Origin: Acidimicrobiales bacterium
Lineage (GTDB): Bacteria > Actinomycetota > Acidimicrobiia > Acidimicrobiales > DATDAH01
NCBI GenBank assembly: GCA_016794585.1
Contig: JAEUJM010000029.1
Coordinates: 1-64,000, forward strand
DNA length: 64,000 bases
Direction: 5' to 3'
Notes under the pieces: generated by a model
The model's database searches: none
What the model saw: only the letters and a program-made list of their open reading frames with translations
What the model was told of the DNA's origin: nothing
Shown here: positions 51,430-59,699 of the stretch, in pieces
Layout of the letters: the number at the start of each line of letters is the position of its first letter
Position numbering within the stretch: the stretch's first letter is position 1
Position numbers and translations under genes: made by a program

Positions 51430-52703
51430 CGACTCGGATCCTCTGGTGCGTCGGAGAGCCCTTCGGACACGACGGCCGAGAGGGCAGAGACAGTGGGTGG
51501 GATCGTACCGGTCACCCGCCCCGGAGCGATCCCCGGCGCCGGGGCGGAGGCCCACCGGTCGTGGGTGCCCCCCGTGAGGCAGGCGACGACCCGGGTGCCG
51601 GCAGGCAGGCGGCCGGCGACGGCGAGGCGTGCCACCGCGGCCACCACCACGCCGCCCGCGGGCTCGGCCGCGATCCCCTCGGTGTCGGCCAGCAACTGCT
51701 GGGCCCCGGCGATCTCGTCCTCGGGTGCGGCGATCACCCCGCCGCCCGTGGCGCCGGCGACGGCAAGGACCTCGGGACCGTCGGGCGGATCGCCCATGGC
51801 CAGCGAGGAGGCCACCGTGGCGGGCCGCACGGGCCGGACGTCGGTGGCGCCCGCCGCGAACGCGTCGGCCACCGGGGCGCACCCGGCGGGCTGCGCCCCC
51901 CACAACGCCGGCGGCGGCCCGGGCTCGACCAACCCGACCGCGGCCAGGTCGAGGAAGGCCCGGTGCAGGGCGAGGGCCATCGCGCCCGAGGCGATCGGGG
52001 CGATCACGGCGTCGGGCACCGCCCAACCGAGTTGCTCGGCGATCTCGTGGGCGACGGTGGCCGAGCCCTCGACGTACCAGGGCCGCAGCCCGATGTTGCA
52101 CCACGCCCAGCTCGCGCTCAGCCCGTCCATCGAGGCCTCCGAGGCGAGGCGGTTCGCGGTGTCGTAGTCGCCCGCCACCGGCACGACGGTGGCGCCCGGC
52201 GCGGCCAGGGCCTCCTGCTCGGACGCCGGCAGTGCCTCGGAGACGAGAACGACGGCGCGGAGCCCCGCCCGGGCCGCAGCGCCGGCGAGTGCGTGGGCGA
52301 GGTTGCCGGTCGACGCCGCGGCGAGGACGGTGCGGCCCTCGGCCACCGCCCGCCCGAGCGCCGCCGCGACCACCCGGTCCTTGAACGACCCGCTGGGGTT
52401 GGCGGTGTCGTCCTTGAGCCACAGGTCGGTCACGCCGAGGGCGGCTCCCAGCGCCCGCGCCTCGACGAGCGGCGTGTTTCCCACTCGTCCGGCACCGGGT
52501 GGCTCGTCGAAGGGCAGGAGGTCGCGGTACCGCCACATCGAGGGCGGGCCGGCGACGACGCGCCGGCGCAGCTCCTCGCCCGTGACCTCCGGTGGCCCGA
52601 CCGCGACGTCGAGGGGGCCGAAGCACTCGTCGCAGTACTGGACGGTCGGCTGATCGGGCTCGTGCGAACACACCCGGCACCGGAGCGAGGAGGGACGGGC
52701 CAC
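51426..52703 (-). CDS. thrC: Threonine synthase-like PLP enzyme with zinc ribbon
   Basis: A 425-aa fold-type II PLP enzyme. The N-terminus has a zinc-ribbon-like CRVC...CDEC (residues 8-30). The PLP Lys is in NPSGSFKDRVV (about Lys115) and the phosphate loop is in AASTGNLAHAL. Threonine synthase (O-phosphohomoserine to threonine) is the default call, but coupling to a CysO-like carrier by a 4-bp overlap makes a sulfhydrylase role (a CysM substitute using O-phosphoserine) a real alternative. GTG at 52703, 10 bp from the divergent gpgS start. Confidence 0.82.
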   Translation of the reverse strand: MARPSSLRCRVCSHEPDQPTVQYCDECFGPLDVAVGPPEVTGEELRRRVVAGPPSMWRYRDLLPFDEPPGAGRVGNTPLVEARALGAALGVTDLWLKDDTANPSGSFKDRVVAAALGRAVAEGRTVLAAASTGNLAHALAGAAARAGLRAVVLVSEALPASEQEALAAPGATVVPVAGDYDTANRLASEASMDGLSASWAWCNIGLRPWYVEGSATVAHEIAEQLGWAVPDAVIAPIASGAMALALHRAFLDLAAVGLVEPGPPPALWGAQPAGCAPVADAFAAGATDVRPVRPATVASSLAMGDPPDGPEVLAVAGATGGGVIAAPEDEIAGAQQLLADTEGIAAEPAGGVVVAAVARLAVAGRLPAGTRVVACLTGGTHDRWASAPAPGIAPGRVTGTIPPTVSALSAVVSEGLSDAPEDPSR

Positions 52704-52713
52704 GGTCCCTACG

Positions 52714-53601
52714 ATGGCCGCCGTGACGTCGGCCCCGCCACCGACCTTCCACCACCGGGACTTCGCCCTCGCGGACCTGGTGGCGGCCAAGGGCGACACC
52801 AGCGTGTCCGTGTGTCTCCCCGCCCGGGACGAGGCGGCCACCGTGGGGGCCATCGTCGAGGCCATCCGCACCCACCTGGTGGACGGCGCGGGCCTCGTCG
52901 ACGAGCTGCTCGTCATCGACGACCACTCCTCCGACCGCACCGCTGCCGTCGCCGCCGACGCGGGCGCCGCCGTGGTGCGCACCACCGACGGACAGGGCAA
53001 GGGCGAGGCGCTGTGGACCTCCGTGGTGGCCTCGAAGGGCGACCTCATCGTCTGGTGCGACGCCGACGTGCGCGCCTTCGACCCCGCGTTCGTCACCGGG
53101 CTGCTCGGTCCCCTCCTCACCCGGCCGCAGGTGGGCTTCGTCAAGGGCTTCTACGAGCGACCCCTCAACGACCAGCAGGAAGGGGGCGGGCGGGTCACCG
53201 AGCTGGTGGCCCGTCCCCTCATCGCCCTGCTCTTCCCAGAGCTGGGCGGCATCGTGCAGCCCTTGTCGGGCGAGTACGCGGGTCGCCGTGACGTGCTCGA
53301 GCGGCTCCCGTTCGTCCAGGGCTACGGCGTGGACCTCGGCCTGCTGGTCGACGTCACCCGCCTGATCGGGCCGGAGGGCATCGCCCAGGTCGACCTCGGC
53401 GTGCGCCACCACCGCAACCGGTCGCTGGCCGAGCTGTCCCCCCAGGCGCTCGCGGTCATGGCGACGGCGTTGCGACGGGCCGGCGTCGACGCCGAGGACC
53501 CACCACTGCTGCGGCGCCCCGGGGCGCCCGACGTGCCCATCGGCACCGGTGAACGCCCCCCGCCCATCGAGTCACCGGCGTACCGCCGCCCCTCCCCCTG
53601 A
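52714..53601 (+). CDS. gpgS: Glucosyl-3-phosphoglycerate synthase
   Basis: GT81-type enzyme that transfers glucose from NDP-glucose to 3-phosphoglycerate, the first step to glucosylglycerate and, in mycobacteria, methylglucose lipopolysaccharide. 295 aa. Seen are VSVCLPARDEAATVG (UDP-glucose region), GQGKGEALWTS, the metal motif WCDADVR (DxD), VKGFYERP, GGGRVTELVARPL and QPLSGEYAGRR, all diagnostic. ATG at 52714 (GTG 52723 possible). Divergent from thrC. A GpgP phosphatase is not adjacent. It is followed by palindromic repeat copy 3. Confidence 0.92.
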   Translation: MAAVTSAPPPTFHHRDFALADLVAAKGDTSVSVCLPARDEAATVGAIVEAIRTHLVDGAGLVDELLVIDDHSSDRTAAVAADAGAAVVRTTDGQGKGEALWTSVVASKGDLIVWCDADVRAFDPAFVTGLLGPLLTRPQVGFVKGFYERPLNDQQEGGGRVTELVARPLIALLFPELGGIVQPLSGEYAGRRDVLERLPFVQGYGVDLGLLVDVTRLIGPEGIAQVDLGVRHHRNRSLAELSPQALAVMATALRRAGVDAEDPPLLRRPGAPDVPIGTGERPPPIESPAYRRPSP

Positions 53602-53613
53602 GCCACGCCCTTC

Positions 53614-53662
53614 CGTTCTGGTAGCGACCTGGCAACACCAGTGTTGCCAGGTACGCACCAGA
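53614..53662. repeat. Nested palindromic repeat, copy 3
   Basis: Left arm CGTTCTGGT (53614-53622), a long inner stem ACCTGGCAACAC/GTGTTGCCAGGT (12 bp, 53627-53652) around CA, and right arm ACCAGA (53657-53662). It fills the convergent junction of gpgS and the amidase gene, where no other hairpin exists, suggesting terminator use. Confidence 0.8.
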
Positions 53663-53690
53663 TGTGGCGCCGGGGAGTTTCCGGGGTGAC

Positions 53691-55133
53691 TCAGGCGTGG
53701 ACGGGCGGGCGCCGGTCGGCCCACGGGGCCGCCGCCTCGAGCTGCGAGGCCACCCGCAGGAGCAGGTCCTCGCGTCCGTAGGCGGCCACCAGCTGGATGC
53801 CGATGGGGAGGCCGTCGGCGCTCCAGTGCAGGGGCAGCGAGATGGCGGGCTGGCCCGTCGTGTTGAAGGGCGCGGTGAAGGGGACGATCTCCGCGGAGCG
53901 GAACAGCCCCACGAGGGGGTTGTCGGCGGTGCCGGTGAACTGGCCCAGCAGCGGCGGGGGCTCAGGGATGGTGGCGGTGAGCAGGAGGTCGAAGCCGTCG
54001 GCCCACCAGCTGGCGACGTCACGGGTGAACGAATGCATGTACTCGACCGCCGCGAGGTAGTCCGTGGCGCTGACCAGGCGGCCGGCCTCGGCGAGCGCCC
54101 ACGTCCCCGGCTCGACGTCGTCGGCGGTGACCGGCGTGCCGACCTTGTTGCCGAGGCGGTCGAGGTCCCGAGCGACCCACGAGTTGTAGGCGTTGATGAA
54201 GTGCACGACGAAGTTGGGATCGTCGAGGGCCAGCGGGGACGACGCCTCGAGGCGGTGCCCGAGCGACTCGAGCAGGGCGGCCGCACCCTCCACGGCAGCG
54301 ACCACCTCGGGGTGGGGGTCGGCCTCGATGCTGGGGGCGTCGAGTCGCCAGCCGATGCGCAGCGAGCCGGGGTCGGCACCGAGCTCGTCGACGTAGGGAC
54401 GGGCCGGGGGCGGTGCGGTGTAGGGGTCGCCGGGCATGGGGCCCTGCACGGCGTCGAGGACCGCGGCGGTGTCGCGGACGCTGCGGGTGACGGCGAGGCG
54501 GGCCACCAGGCCGCCCCAGGACTCCCCCACCTCGGGGCCGACCGAGTGACGCCCGCGGGAGGGCTTCAAGCCGACGAGGCCACACTCGCTGGCGGGGATG
54601 CGGATCGAGCCGCCGCCGTCGCCGGCGTGGCCCATCGCCACCATGCCCGAGGCCACGGCTGCGGCCGAGCCGCCGCTCGACCCACCGGTGGAGCGGGTCG
54701 TGTCCCAGGGGTTCCGGGAGGGGCCGTAGGTGGCGGGCTCGGTGGTGGGCACCAGGCCGAGCTCGGGGGTGTTGGTGCGTCCCACGCAGATGAGGCCGGC
54801 GGCCCGGAACTTCTCGGTGAGGTAGGTGTCGCGCTCCGGCCGCCAGTCGTGGTCGCGCAGGAACTTGGTGCCGCCGTAGTAGGGGTCGCCCGCACTGAAG
54901 CCGTCGAGGTCCTTCACCACGAAGGGGACACCCCGGAACGGCCCGTCGGGCACGTCGGCCGCGGCTTCGGCCCTCGCCTTGTCGAAGCGCTCGTGGATGA
55001 CGGCGTTCAGCTGGGGGTTGAGGCGCTCGATGCGCTCGATCGCGGCGTCGACCAGCTCGAGGGGGCTGGCCTCGCCCGAGCGCACCAGCTCGGCCTGCGC
55101 GGTGGCGTCGAGGAAGGCGGCGTCAGAATCCAT
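53691..55133 (-). CDS. Amidase signature family hydrolase
   Basis: Hydrolyses an amide bond with the Ser-cisSer-Lys triad. Lys is in PFVVKDLDG (about residue 75), the signature is [16 protein letters not shown] (about 148-163) and the nucleophile region is [11 protein letters not shown]. 480 aa, cytosolic. ATG at 55133 (MDSDAAF) is chosen; the longer frame would need a start inside the next gene's promoter. Not GatA, since no gatB/gatC is near and the sequence is of the stand-alone 6-aminohexanoate/peptide amidase type. Divergent from a small membrane protein. Confidence 0.9.
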   Translation of the reverse strand: MDSDAAFLDATAQAELVRSGEASPLELVDAAIERIERLNPQLNAVIHERFDKARAEAAADVPDGPFRGVPFVVKDLDGFSAGDPYYGGTKFLRDHDWRPERDTYLTEKFRAAGLICVGRTNTPELGLVPTTEPATYGPSRNPWDTTRSTGGSSGGSAAAVASGMVAMGHAGDGGGSIRIPASECGLVGLKPSRGRHSVGPEVGESWGGLVARLAVTRSVRDTAAVLDAVQGPMPGDPYTAPPPARPYVDELGADPGSLRIGWRLDAPSIEADPHPEVVAAVEGAAALLESLGHRLEASSPLALDDPNFVVHFINAYNSWVARDLDRLGNKVGTPVTADDVEPGTWALAEAGRLVSATDYLAAVEYMHSFTRDVASWWADGFDLLLTATIPEPPPLLGQFTGTADNPLVGLFRSAEIVPFTAPFNTTGQPAISLPLHWSADGLPIGIQLVAAYGREDLLLRVASQLEAAAPWADRRPPVHA

Positions 55134-55156
55134 GGGAGCGAGCGTAGGGTTTGGCG

Positions 55157-55390
55157 ATGGCACCGGGTGACGAGCTCGAGCGGCGAGGCGGCGACGATTT
55201 GGAACGGCCGCCGATGGCGTGGCTCCCGGTCGTCGTCATCGGCGGTCTGGCCCTCTTCGGGGCGTGGAGCCTGTTCAGCTTCGTGCTCGCCACCTTCTAC
55301 ACGTTGGTGAAGTTGGGCATCGTCGTGGCGGTGGTCGGCGCCGTGGGTTGGGTGCTGGTCAAGGGCTACAAGGGCCCGCCCGACTCCTGA
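55157..55390 (+). CDS. Small membrane protein, 77 aa
   Basis: Not recognised by name. A charged N-terminal 20 residues (GDELERRGGDDLERP) is followed by two adjacent hydrophobic stretches (WLPVVVIGGLALFGAWSLF and LVKLGIVVAVVGAVGWVLV), so one hairpin or two membrane helices with both ends probably cytosolic. ATG at 55157; TTG at 55151 is an alternative. It ends 3 bp from the convergent glycerate kinase stop. Confidence 0.65.
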   Translation: MAPGDELERRGGDDLERPPMAWLPVVVIGGLALFGAWSLFSFVLATFYTLVKLGIVVAVVGAVGWVLVKGYKGPPDS

Positions 55391-55393
55391 CCC

Positions 55394-56410
55394 TCAGGTC
55401 GCGGGGCCGAGGGTGGTCAGGTGGGCCGCCACTGCCTCGGTGACGCACGCCGCGGTGTCGTGCAACGCCCGCTCCTCCCCGAAGCGCTCGACGAGGGAGA
55501 TCACCGGCACGCGGTCGTGGACGTCGTCGTAGACCTGCCCGACCACCGCCAGCACCGGCACCTCGAACTCGGCGGCGAGCGCGGTCACGCCGCCCACCAC
55601 CTTGCCCTCGAAGGAGGCGGCGTCGAGGAAGCCCTCGCCCGTCACCACCAGGTCGGCGCCCTCGATGGTCTCGTCGAGGCCCACCTCGTCGGCCACCACG
55701 TCGAAGCCTTCGACGAGACGGGCGCCGGCGGCGGCCAGCCCCCCGGCCAGCCCACCGGCGGCGCCGGCGCCCCGCAGTGCGCTGACGTCGACGCCGTGCT
55801 CGTCCTCGTACACCTGCACGAGCCGTTCGAGGCGGCGCTGGAGCAGCTTCACCTGTGCCGGCGAGGCGCCCTTCTGGGGGGCGAAGCGCTCGGCGGCGTC
55901 GACGAAGGGGATGGTGACGTCGCAGGCAACCACGATCTCGACGCCCTTCAGTCGTTGCAGCGGGTAGAGGGCCCGCAGCGCTCCGAGCCCGCCGTCGGTG
56001 GTGGCGGAGCCCCCGACGCCCACGATCACCCGTCGGGCGCCGGCCTCCACCGCCTCGCCGATGAGCTCACCCGTCCCGTAGGTGGAGGCGGCCATGGGGT
56101 CGTTCCCGTCGGCGCCACCGACGAGAGACAGCCCGGAAGCGAGCGCCATCTCGACCACCGCGGTGGAGCGGTCCAGTCGCCACGGAGCATCGACGGGATC
56201 GCCAAGGGGTCCGGTGACCGTGGACGTGCGGTTGGCCCCACCGAGCGCCTCGAGCAGTCCCTCGCCTCCGTCGGCCATGGGCAGCTCGTCGCAGGTCCAC
56301 CCCGCCTCCCAGGCGGCGCGGCCGATGGCATCGGCGACCTCGGTCGCCGACGCGGTCCCCCGGAACTTGTCGGGCGCGGCGACGACTCTCACCCGACGAG
56401 TCTGGCCCAT
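55394..56410 (-). CDS. Glycerate kinase, GlxK family
   Basis: Phosphorylates D-glycerate, in this family to 2-phosphoglycerate. 338 aa with the N-terminal VVAAPDKFRGTASA, the MADGGEG loop, the nucleotide-binding GVGGSATTDGGLGALRAL and the C-terminal VVTGEGFLDAASFEGK, all diagnostic of glycerate kinase type 1. ATG at 56410; an internal GTG (VRVVAAP) is an alternative. Neighbouring gpgS makes a glycerate derivative, so it may salvage glycerate released from glucosylglycerate (inference). Confidence 0.9.
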   Translation of the reverse strand: MGQTRRVRVVAAPDKFRGTASATEVADAIGRAAWEAGWTCDELPMADGGEGLLEALGGANRTSTVTGPLGDPVDAPWRLDRSTAVVEMALASGLSLVGGADGNDPMAASTYGTGELIGEAVEAGARRVIVGVGGSATTDGGLGALRALYPLQRLKGVEIVVACDVTIPFVDAAERFAPQKGASPAQVKLLQRRLERLVQVYEDEHGVDVSALRGAGAAGGLAGGLAAAGARLVEGFDVVADEVGLDETIEGADLVVTGEGFLDAASFEGKVVGGVTALAAEFEVPVLAVVGQVYDDVHDRVPVISLVERFGEERALHDTAACVTEAVAAHLTTLGPAT

Positions 56411-56557
56411 GGATCGGTCACCCGGTCCCGCGTGGATCCACGGACCGACGACCCGCCGATCTCGACGCCGCGTGCGCACCCGGTGCACGCCGGCCGAGCG
56501 GCGGCGCTCGTCGAGAGGCTGCGCTCGGCCGACCCGGGGGCGGGTAGGTTCGCCGAT

Positions 56558-57931
56558 GTGGCCGACCGACCCATCGTCATCGTGTCCAACCGTGGCCCGG
56601 TGTCGTTCCGCTACGGCGACGACGGCGAACTGGTGGCCAAGCGGGGCGCCGGCGGGCTCGTGTCGGGCATCGGCCCGTTGGTAGCGGGCACCGACGCCAC
56701 GTGGATCGCCGCGGCCATGTCCGACGCCGACCGTGAGGCGGCAGCCGGCGGGGTGATCGAAGCCGAGGGCTTCCGGGTGCGGGCGCTGGCCGTCGACCCC
56801 GACGACTTCCGCCTGGCCTATGACGTCGTCTGCAACGCCGTGCTCTGGTTCGTGCACCACGGCCTCTTCGAGACGGCCCGCCGGCCCCGGTTCGACCGGC
56901 GCTGGCAGGAGGCGTGGGCCGCCTACCGCCGGGTCAACGACGCCTTCGCCGACGCCGTGATCGCCGACGCCCCCGAGGGCGCCGCCGTGCTCGTGCAGGA
57001 CTACCACCTGTGCCTGATGGCCCCGCGTGTGGCCGAACACCGACCCGATCTGGCCCTGATCCACTTCAGCCACACCCCCTTCGCCCCGCCCGAGCTCCTG
57101 CGGGTGCTCCCCGACGCCGAGGCCCGCGAACTGCTCGCCGGCATGGCCGCCCACGACGCCTGCGGATTCCACTGCACCCGCTGGGCGGCCGACTTCGAGG
57201 CCAGCGCCCGCCTCGTCCTGAGCGAGTCTCCCCGCACCTTCGTGTCCCCCCTGCCCTCGGATCCCGACGACCTCACCGCGGTGGCCACGTCCGACGCCGG
57301 CGTGGCGGCCCGGGCCGAGCTCGAACGCGAGGTGGGTGACCGCCGCCTGCTGGTCCGGGTCGACCGCATCGAGCTGTCGAAGAACCTGCTGCGGGGCTTC
57401 CTCGCGTTCGACGACCTGCTCGCCACCCACCCCGAGTGGTGCGAGCGGGTGGTCTTCGGCGCCTTCGTGTACCCGTCACGCGAGGGGCTGCCCGAGTACC
57501 TCGCCTATCGCCAGGAGGTCGAGCGGGTGGTGGCCGACATCAACCGGCGGTGGGCCACCCCCGGGTGGACACCCATCCTGTACGACGCCTCGGACGACTT
57601 CCCGCGCTCGCTCGCCGCGCTCGCCCTCGCCGACGTGCTGCTGGTCAACCCGGTGCGTGACGGTCTCAACCTCGTCGCCAAGGAGGGGACGCTGCTCAGC
57701 GCCCGTCAGTCGGTGTTGGCCCTCAGCCCCGAGGCCGGCGTGTGGGAGGAGGTCGGCCACACCGCACTGCGGGTGCATCCGTTCGACCTCGCCGGGACCG
57801 CCGACGCCCTCCACCAGGCCCTCTCGATGCCCCAGGGCGAGCGCGCCGACCAGCACGAGCGCCGCCTCGCCATCGTCGAGGCCCGCCGCCCGGCCGACTG
57901 GCTGGCCGACCTCCTCGCCGCCGCCACCTGA
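56558..57931 (+). CDS. otsA: Trehalose-6-phosphate synthase
   Basis: GT20 enzyme that joins glucose from NDP-glucose to glucose 6-phosphate. 457 aa. Motifs seen: VSNRGPVSF and KRGAGGLVSG at the N-terminus (acceptor and donor loop), QDYHLCLM, HFSHTPFAPPE, the donor-binding Arg/Lys in RIELSKNLLRG and VNPVRDGLNLVAKE. GTG at 56558; the longer open frame upstream is antisense of glycerate kinase. Convergent with otsB, with repeat copy 4 between. Confidence 0.94.
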   Translation: MADRPIVIVSNRGPVSFRYGDDGELVAKRGAGGLVSGIGPLVAGTDATWIAAAMSDADREAAAGGVIEAEGFRVRALAVDPDDFRLAYDVVCNAVLWFVHHGLFETARRPRFDRRWQEAWAAYRRVNDAFADAVIADAPEGAAVLVQDYHLCLMAPRVAEHRPDLALIHFSHTPFAPPELLRVLPDAEARELLAGMAAHDACGFHCTRWAADFEASARLVLSESPRTFVSPLPSDPDDLTAVATSDAGVAARAELEREVGDRRLLVRVDRIELSKNLLRGFLAFDDLLATHPEWCERVVFGAFVYPSREGLPEYLAYRQEVERVVADINRRWATPGWTPILYDASDDFPRSLAALALADVLLVNPVRDGLNLVAKEGTLLSARQSVLALSPEAGVWEEVGHTALRVHPFDLAGTADALHQALSMPQGERADQHERRLAIVEARRPADWLADLLAAAT

Positions 57932-57953
57932 CCCTCTCGCGCCAGCACTGCGG

Positions 57954-58006
57954 CGCTTGTGGTCATCACCTGGCAACACCTGTGTAGCCAGTGAGCTACC
58001 AGAACG
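57954..58006. repeat. Nested palindromic repeat, copy 4
   Basis: Inner stem CTGGCAACAC/GTGTAGCCAG (57970-57991) with one mismatch, intact right arm ACCAGAACG (57998-58006) and a degenerate left arm (CTTGTGGT). The intervening GTGAGCT before the right arm and the wording of copy 3 suggest an ancestral full palindrome. It lies in the otsA/otsB convergent gap. Confidence 0.75.
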
Positions 58007-58013
58007 GTCTCGG

Positions 58014-58787
58014 TCAGGCGTGGGTGAGGCGCTGGAGGAGGTCGCGCACGCCGGCGGGGCCCTCGACCACGAGATCGGCCTGGTCGAGCAGCTCGGCGGC
58101 GGACTCGTCGCTGCGCACCGCCACCCGCAGGGTCTCTCGACCCTCCTCGGCGAGCGCGTCGAGCTGGGCGAAGGCGGACAGGTCGCCGACGTCGTCGCCG
58201 ATGTAGAGCACCGAGTGCACGCCGCTGGCGATGTTGCGCACCGCGGTGCCCTTGTCGACGTCGATGGGCGGGTGCAGCTCGTAGGACATCCGCGCCGGGC
58301 GGCAACGCAGGCCGGACCGGGTGGCCTGCGTGGTGGCCCACTCGTGCACCTCGGCCTCGATCTCGGGGTGGGTGCGGAAGTGCAGGGTGAGCGAGAGGCC
58401 CTTGCGCTCGACGAGCATCCCGGCGGGGCCGCGTACCTCGCCGAGGGACGCGACGTCGTCGATGACCTCGCGCCAGGCACCGCCTTGGGGGTGGTCGAAG
58501 CGCCGGTCGCCGCTCAGCGCCTCGAGGCCGTACAGGCCGGTGAGGATGAGCGAGTGGGGCAGGACGTCGAGCAGGAAGGCGAGGGGCCGGCCCGACACCA
58601 CCGCGACCCGGGCGTAGCGGCGGGTGAGCTCGTCGAGCAGCTCCGGCACGCCGTCGAGGGGCAGCGCCTGCGTGGGGTCGTCGACGATGGGCGACAGGGT
58701 GCCGTCGTAGTCGATGATGATGGCGGCGTCCTCGGGCTGGGCGAGGAAGGGCGCAAGGGCGTCGGTCGACGCGGTCTCGCCGGTCAC
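58014..58787 (-). CDS. otsB: Trehalose-6-phosphate phosphatase
   Basis: HAD-type phosphatase that removes phosphate from trehalose 6-phosphate. 257 aa. Motif I is IIDYDGTLSP with Asp26 (nucleophile) and Asp28, motif II VVSGRPL, the Lys region is PPIDVDKGTAVRNI and motif IV YIGDDVGD. GTG at 58787. Convergent with otsA rather than in an operon with it, so the two steps can be regulated separately. Confidence 0.93.
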   Translation of the reverse strand: MTGETASTDALAPFLAQPEDAAIIIDYDGTLSPIVDDPTQALPLDGVPELLDELTRRYARVAVVSGRPLAFLLDVLPHSLILTGLYGLEALSGDRRFDHPQGGAWREVIDDVASLGEVRGPAGMLVERKGLSLTLHFRTHPEIEAEVHEWATTQATRSGLRCRPARMSYELHPPIDVDKGTAVRNIASGVHSVLYIGDDVGDLSAFAQLDALAEEGRETLRVAVRSDESAAELLDQADLVVEGPAGVRDLLQRLTHA

Positions 58788-58811
58788 GGCTTCATCACAG
58801 ACCCGGCGGGA

Positions 58812-59366
58812 TCAGCCCGCTGGGGCCGCCTGCGCGAGGTCGGGACCCAGCCACACGACCACCACGGCGTTCTTGATGTCGAAGCCCGGGTCCGCCGGCA
58901 GGGGCTGCACGGCGGTGGGCTGGGCGCCCAACGTGGCCGCCACGGCCTGGGCGTCGGCCTGGTAGCTCGTCGTGGCGTCCTCGAAGTAGTAGACGATCGT
59001 CGTCGGGGTGTTCGGCGCCGAGCCCTCGGGCGGGATGGCGGCGGTGTACCCCGCCGCCGTCAAGGTGGTGGTGGCCACGCCGGCCGCGCCGGCCACCCCC
59101 GATCCGTTGGCCACGTACACCGGCAGTGCACCCGGCGCCACGACGGTGGTGCCGGTGCCGGCGATGACGTCGGTCGAATCGGTGCTGTCGGTGCCGGAGC
59201 CCACGTCCACGGGCACGGTGGTGTCGCTCGACGACGGCAGGTCGCCGGTCGAGAGGTCGACGCCGCCGTTGTCGAAGCCCTTGCTCAGGAAGAGGAAGCC
59301 GATGAGCACGGCCGCACCGATGAGCAGCAGGCCTCGGACGGGTGCGGCTTCAGCTTGGTTCGCCAT
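58812..59366 (-). CDS. LytR C-terminal-domain membrane protein
   Basis: A 184-aa single-pass membrane protein: hydrophobic GLLLIGAAVLIGFLFL (residues 12-27), a Ser/Thr/Asp-rich linker (about 30-75) and a C-terminal domain starting PVYVANGSGVAGAAGVATTTL, typical of the LytR_C domain found after LytR-CpsA-Psr enzymes or alone. The enzyme part is absent. It probably acts at the cell wall; its exact role is unknown. ATG at 59366, close to DUF3263 (3 bp). Confidence 0.85.
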   Translation of the reverse strand: MANQAEAAPVRGLLLIGAAVLIGFLFLSKGFDNGGVDLSTGDLPSSSDTTVPVDVGSGTDSTDSTDVIAGTGTTVVAPGALPVYVANGSGVAGAAGVATTTLTAAGYTAAIPPEGSAPNTPTTIVYYFEDATTSYQADAQAVAATLGAQPTAVQPLPADPGFDIKNAVVVVWLGPDLAQAAPAG

Positions 59367-59369
59367 GGC

Positions 59370-59648
59370 TCACCGTCCGGGGTGTTGGCCGACCGACGGA
59401 CCCACGAACCGGGCGCGACGGCGCTCGGTCCGGAGCTTCCGGAGTCGGCGGACCACCAGCGGGTCGTACTCGTGCGCCTCGGGGTCGTCGAGGAGCTGGT
59501 TGAGCAGCTGGTAGTAGCGAGTGGGTGACAATTCGAACTGCGAGCGGATCGCGTTCTCCTTCGGTCCGTCCTGGGTCCACCAGGTACGTTCGAAGTCGAG
59601 GATAGACCGGTCGCGGTCGCTCAAACCCATCACCTTCGAGCGTGGCAC
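59370..59648 (-). CDS. DUF3263 family protein
   Basis: A small actinobacterial protein with LSDRDRSILDFERTWW at the N-terminus and the helix pair PTRYYQLLNQLLDDPEA followed by VVRRLRKLRTERRR, resembling a DNA-binding helix-turn-helix. Members are nearly always next to a LytR_C protein, as here, and likely co-transcribed; the role is unproven. GTG at 59648 has GAGGG upstream; ATG at 59630 (MGLSDRD) is an alternative. 92 or 86 aa. Confidence 0.85.
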   Translation of the reverse strand: MPRSKVMGLSDRDRSILDFERTWWTQDGPKENAIRSQFELSPTRYYQLLNQLLDDPEAHEYDPLVVRRLRKLRTERRRARFVGPSVGQHPGR

Positions 59649-59699
59649 GCCGCCACCCTCAGATCGCGGACCCTCCCCCGTTCCCGTTGCGACGGCGGG

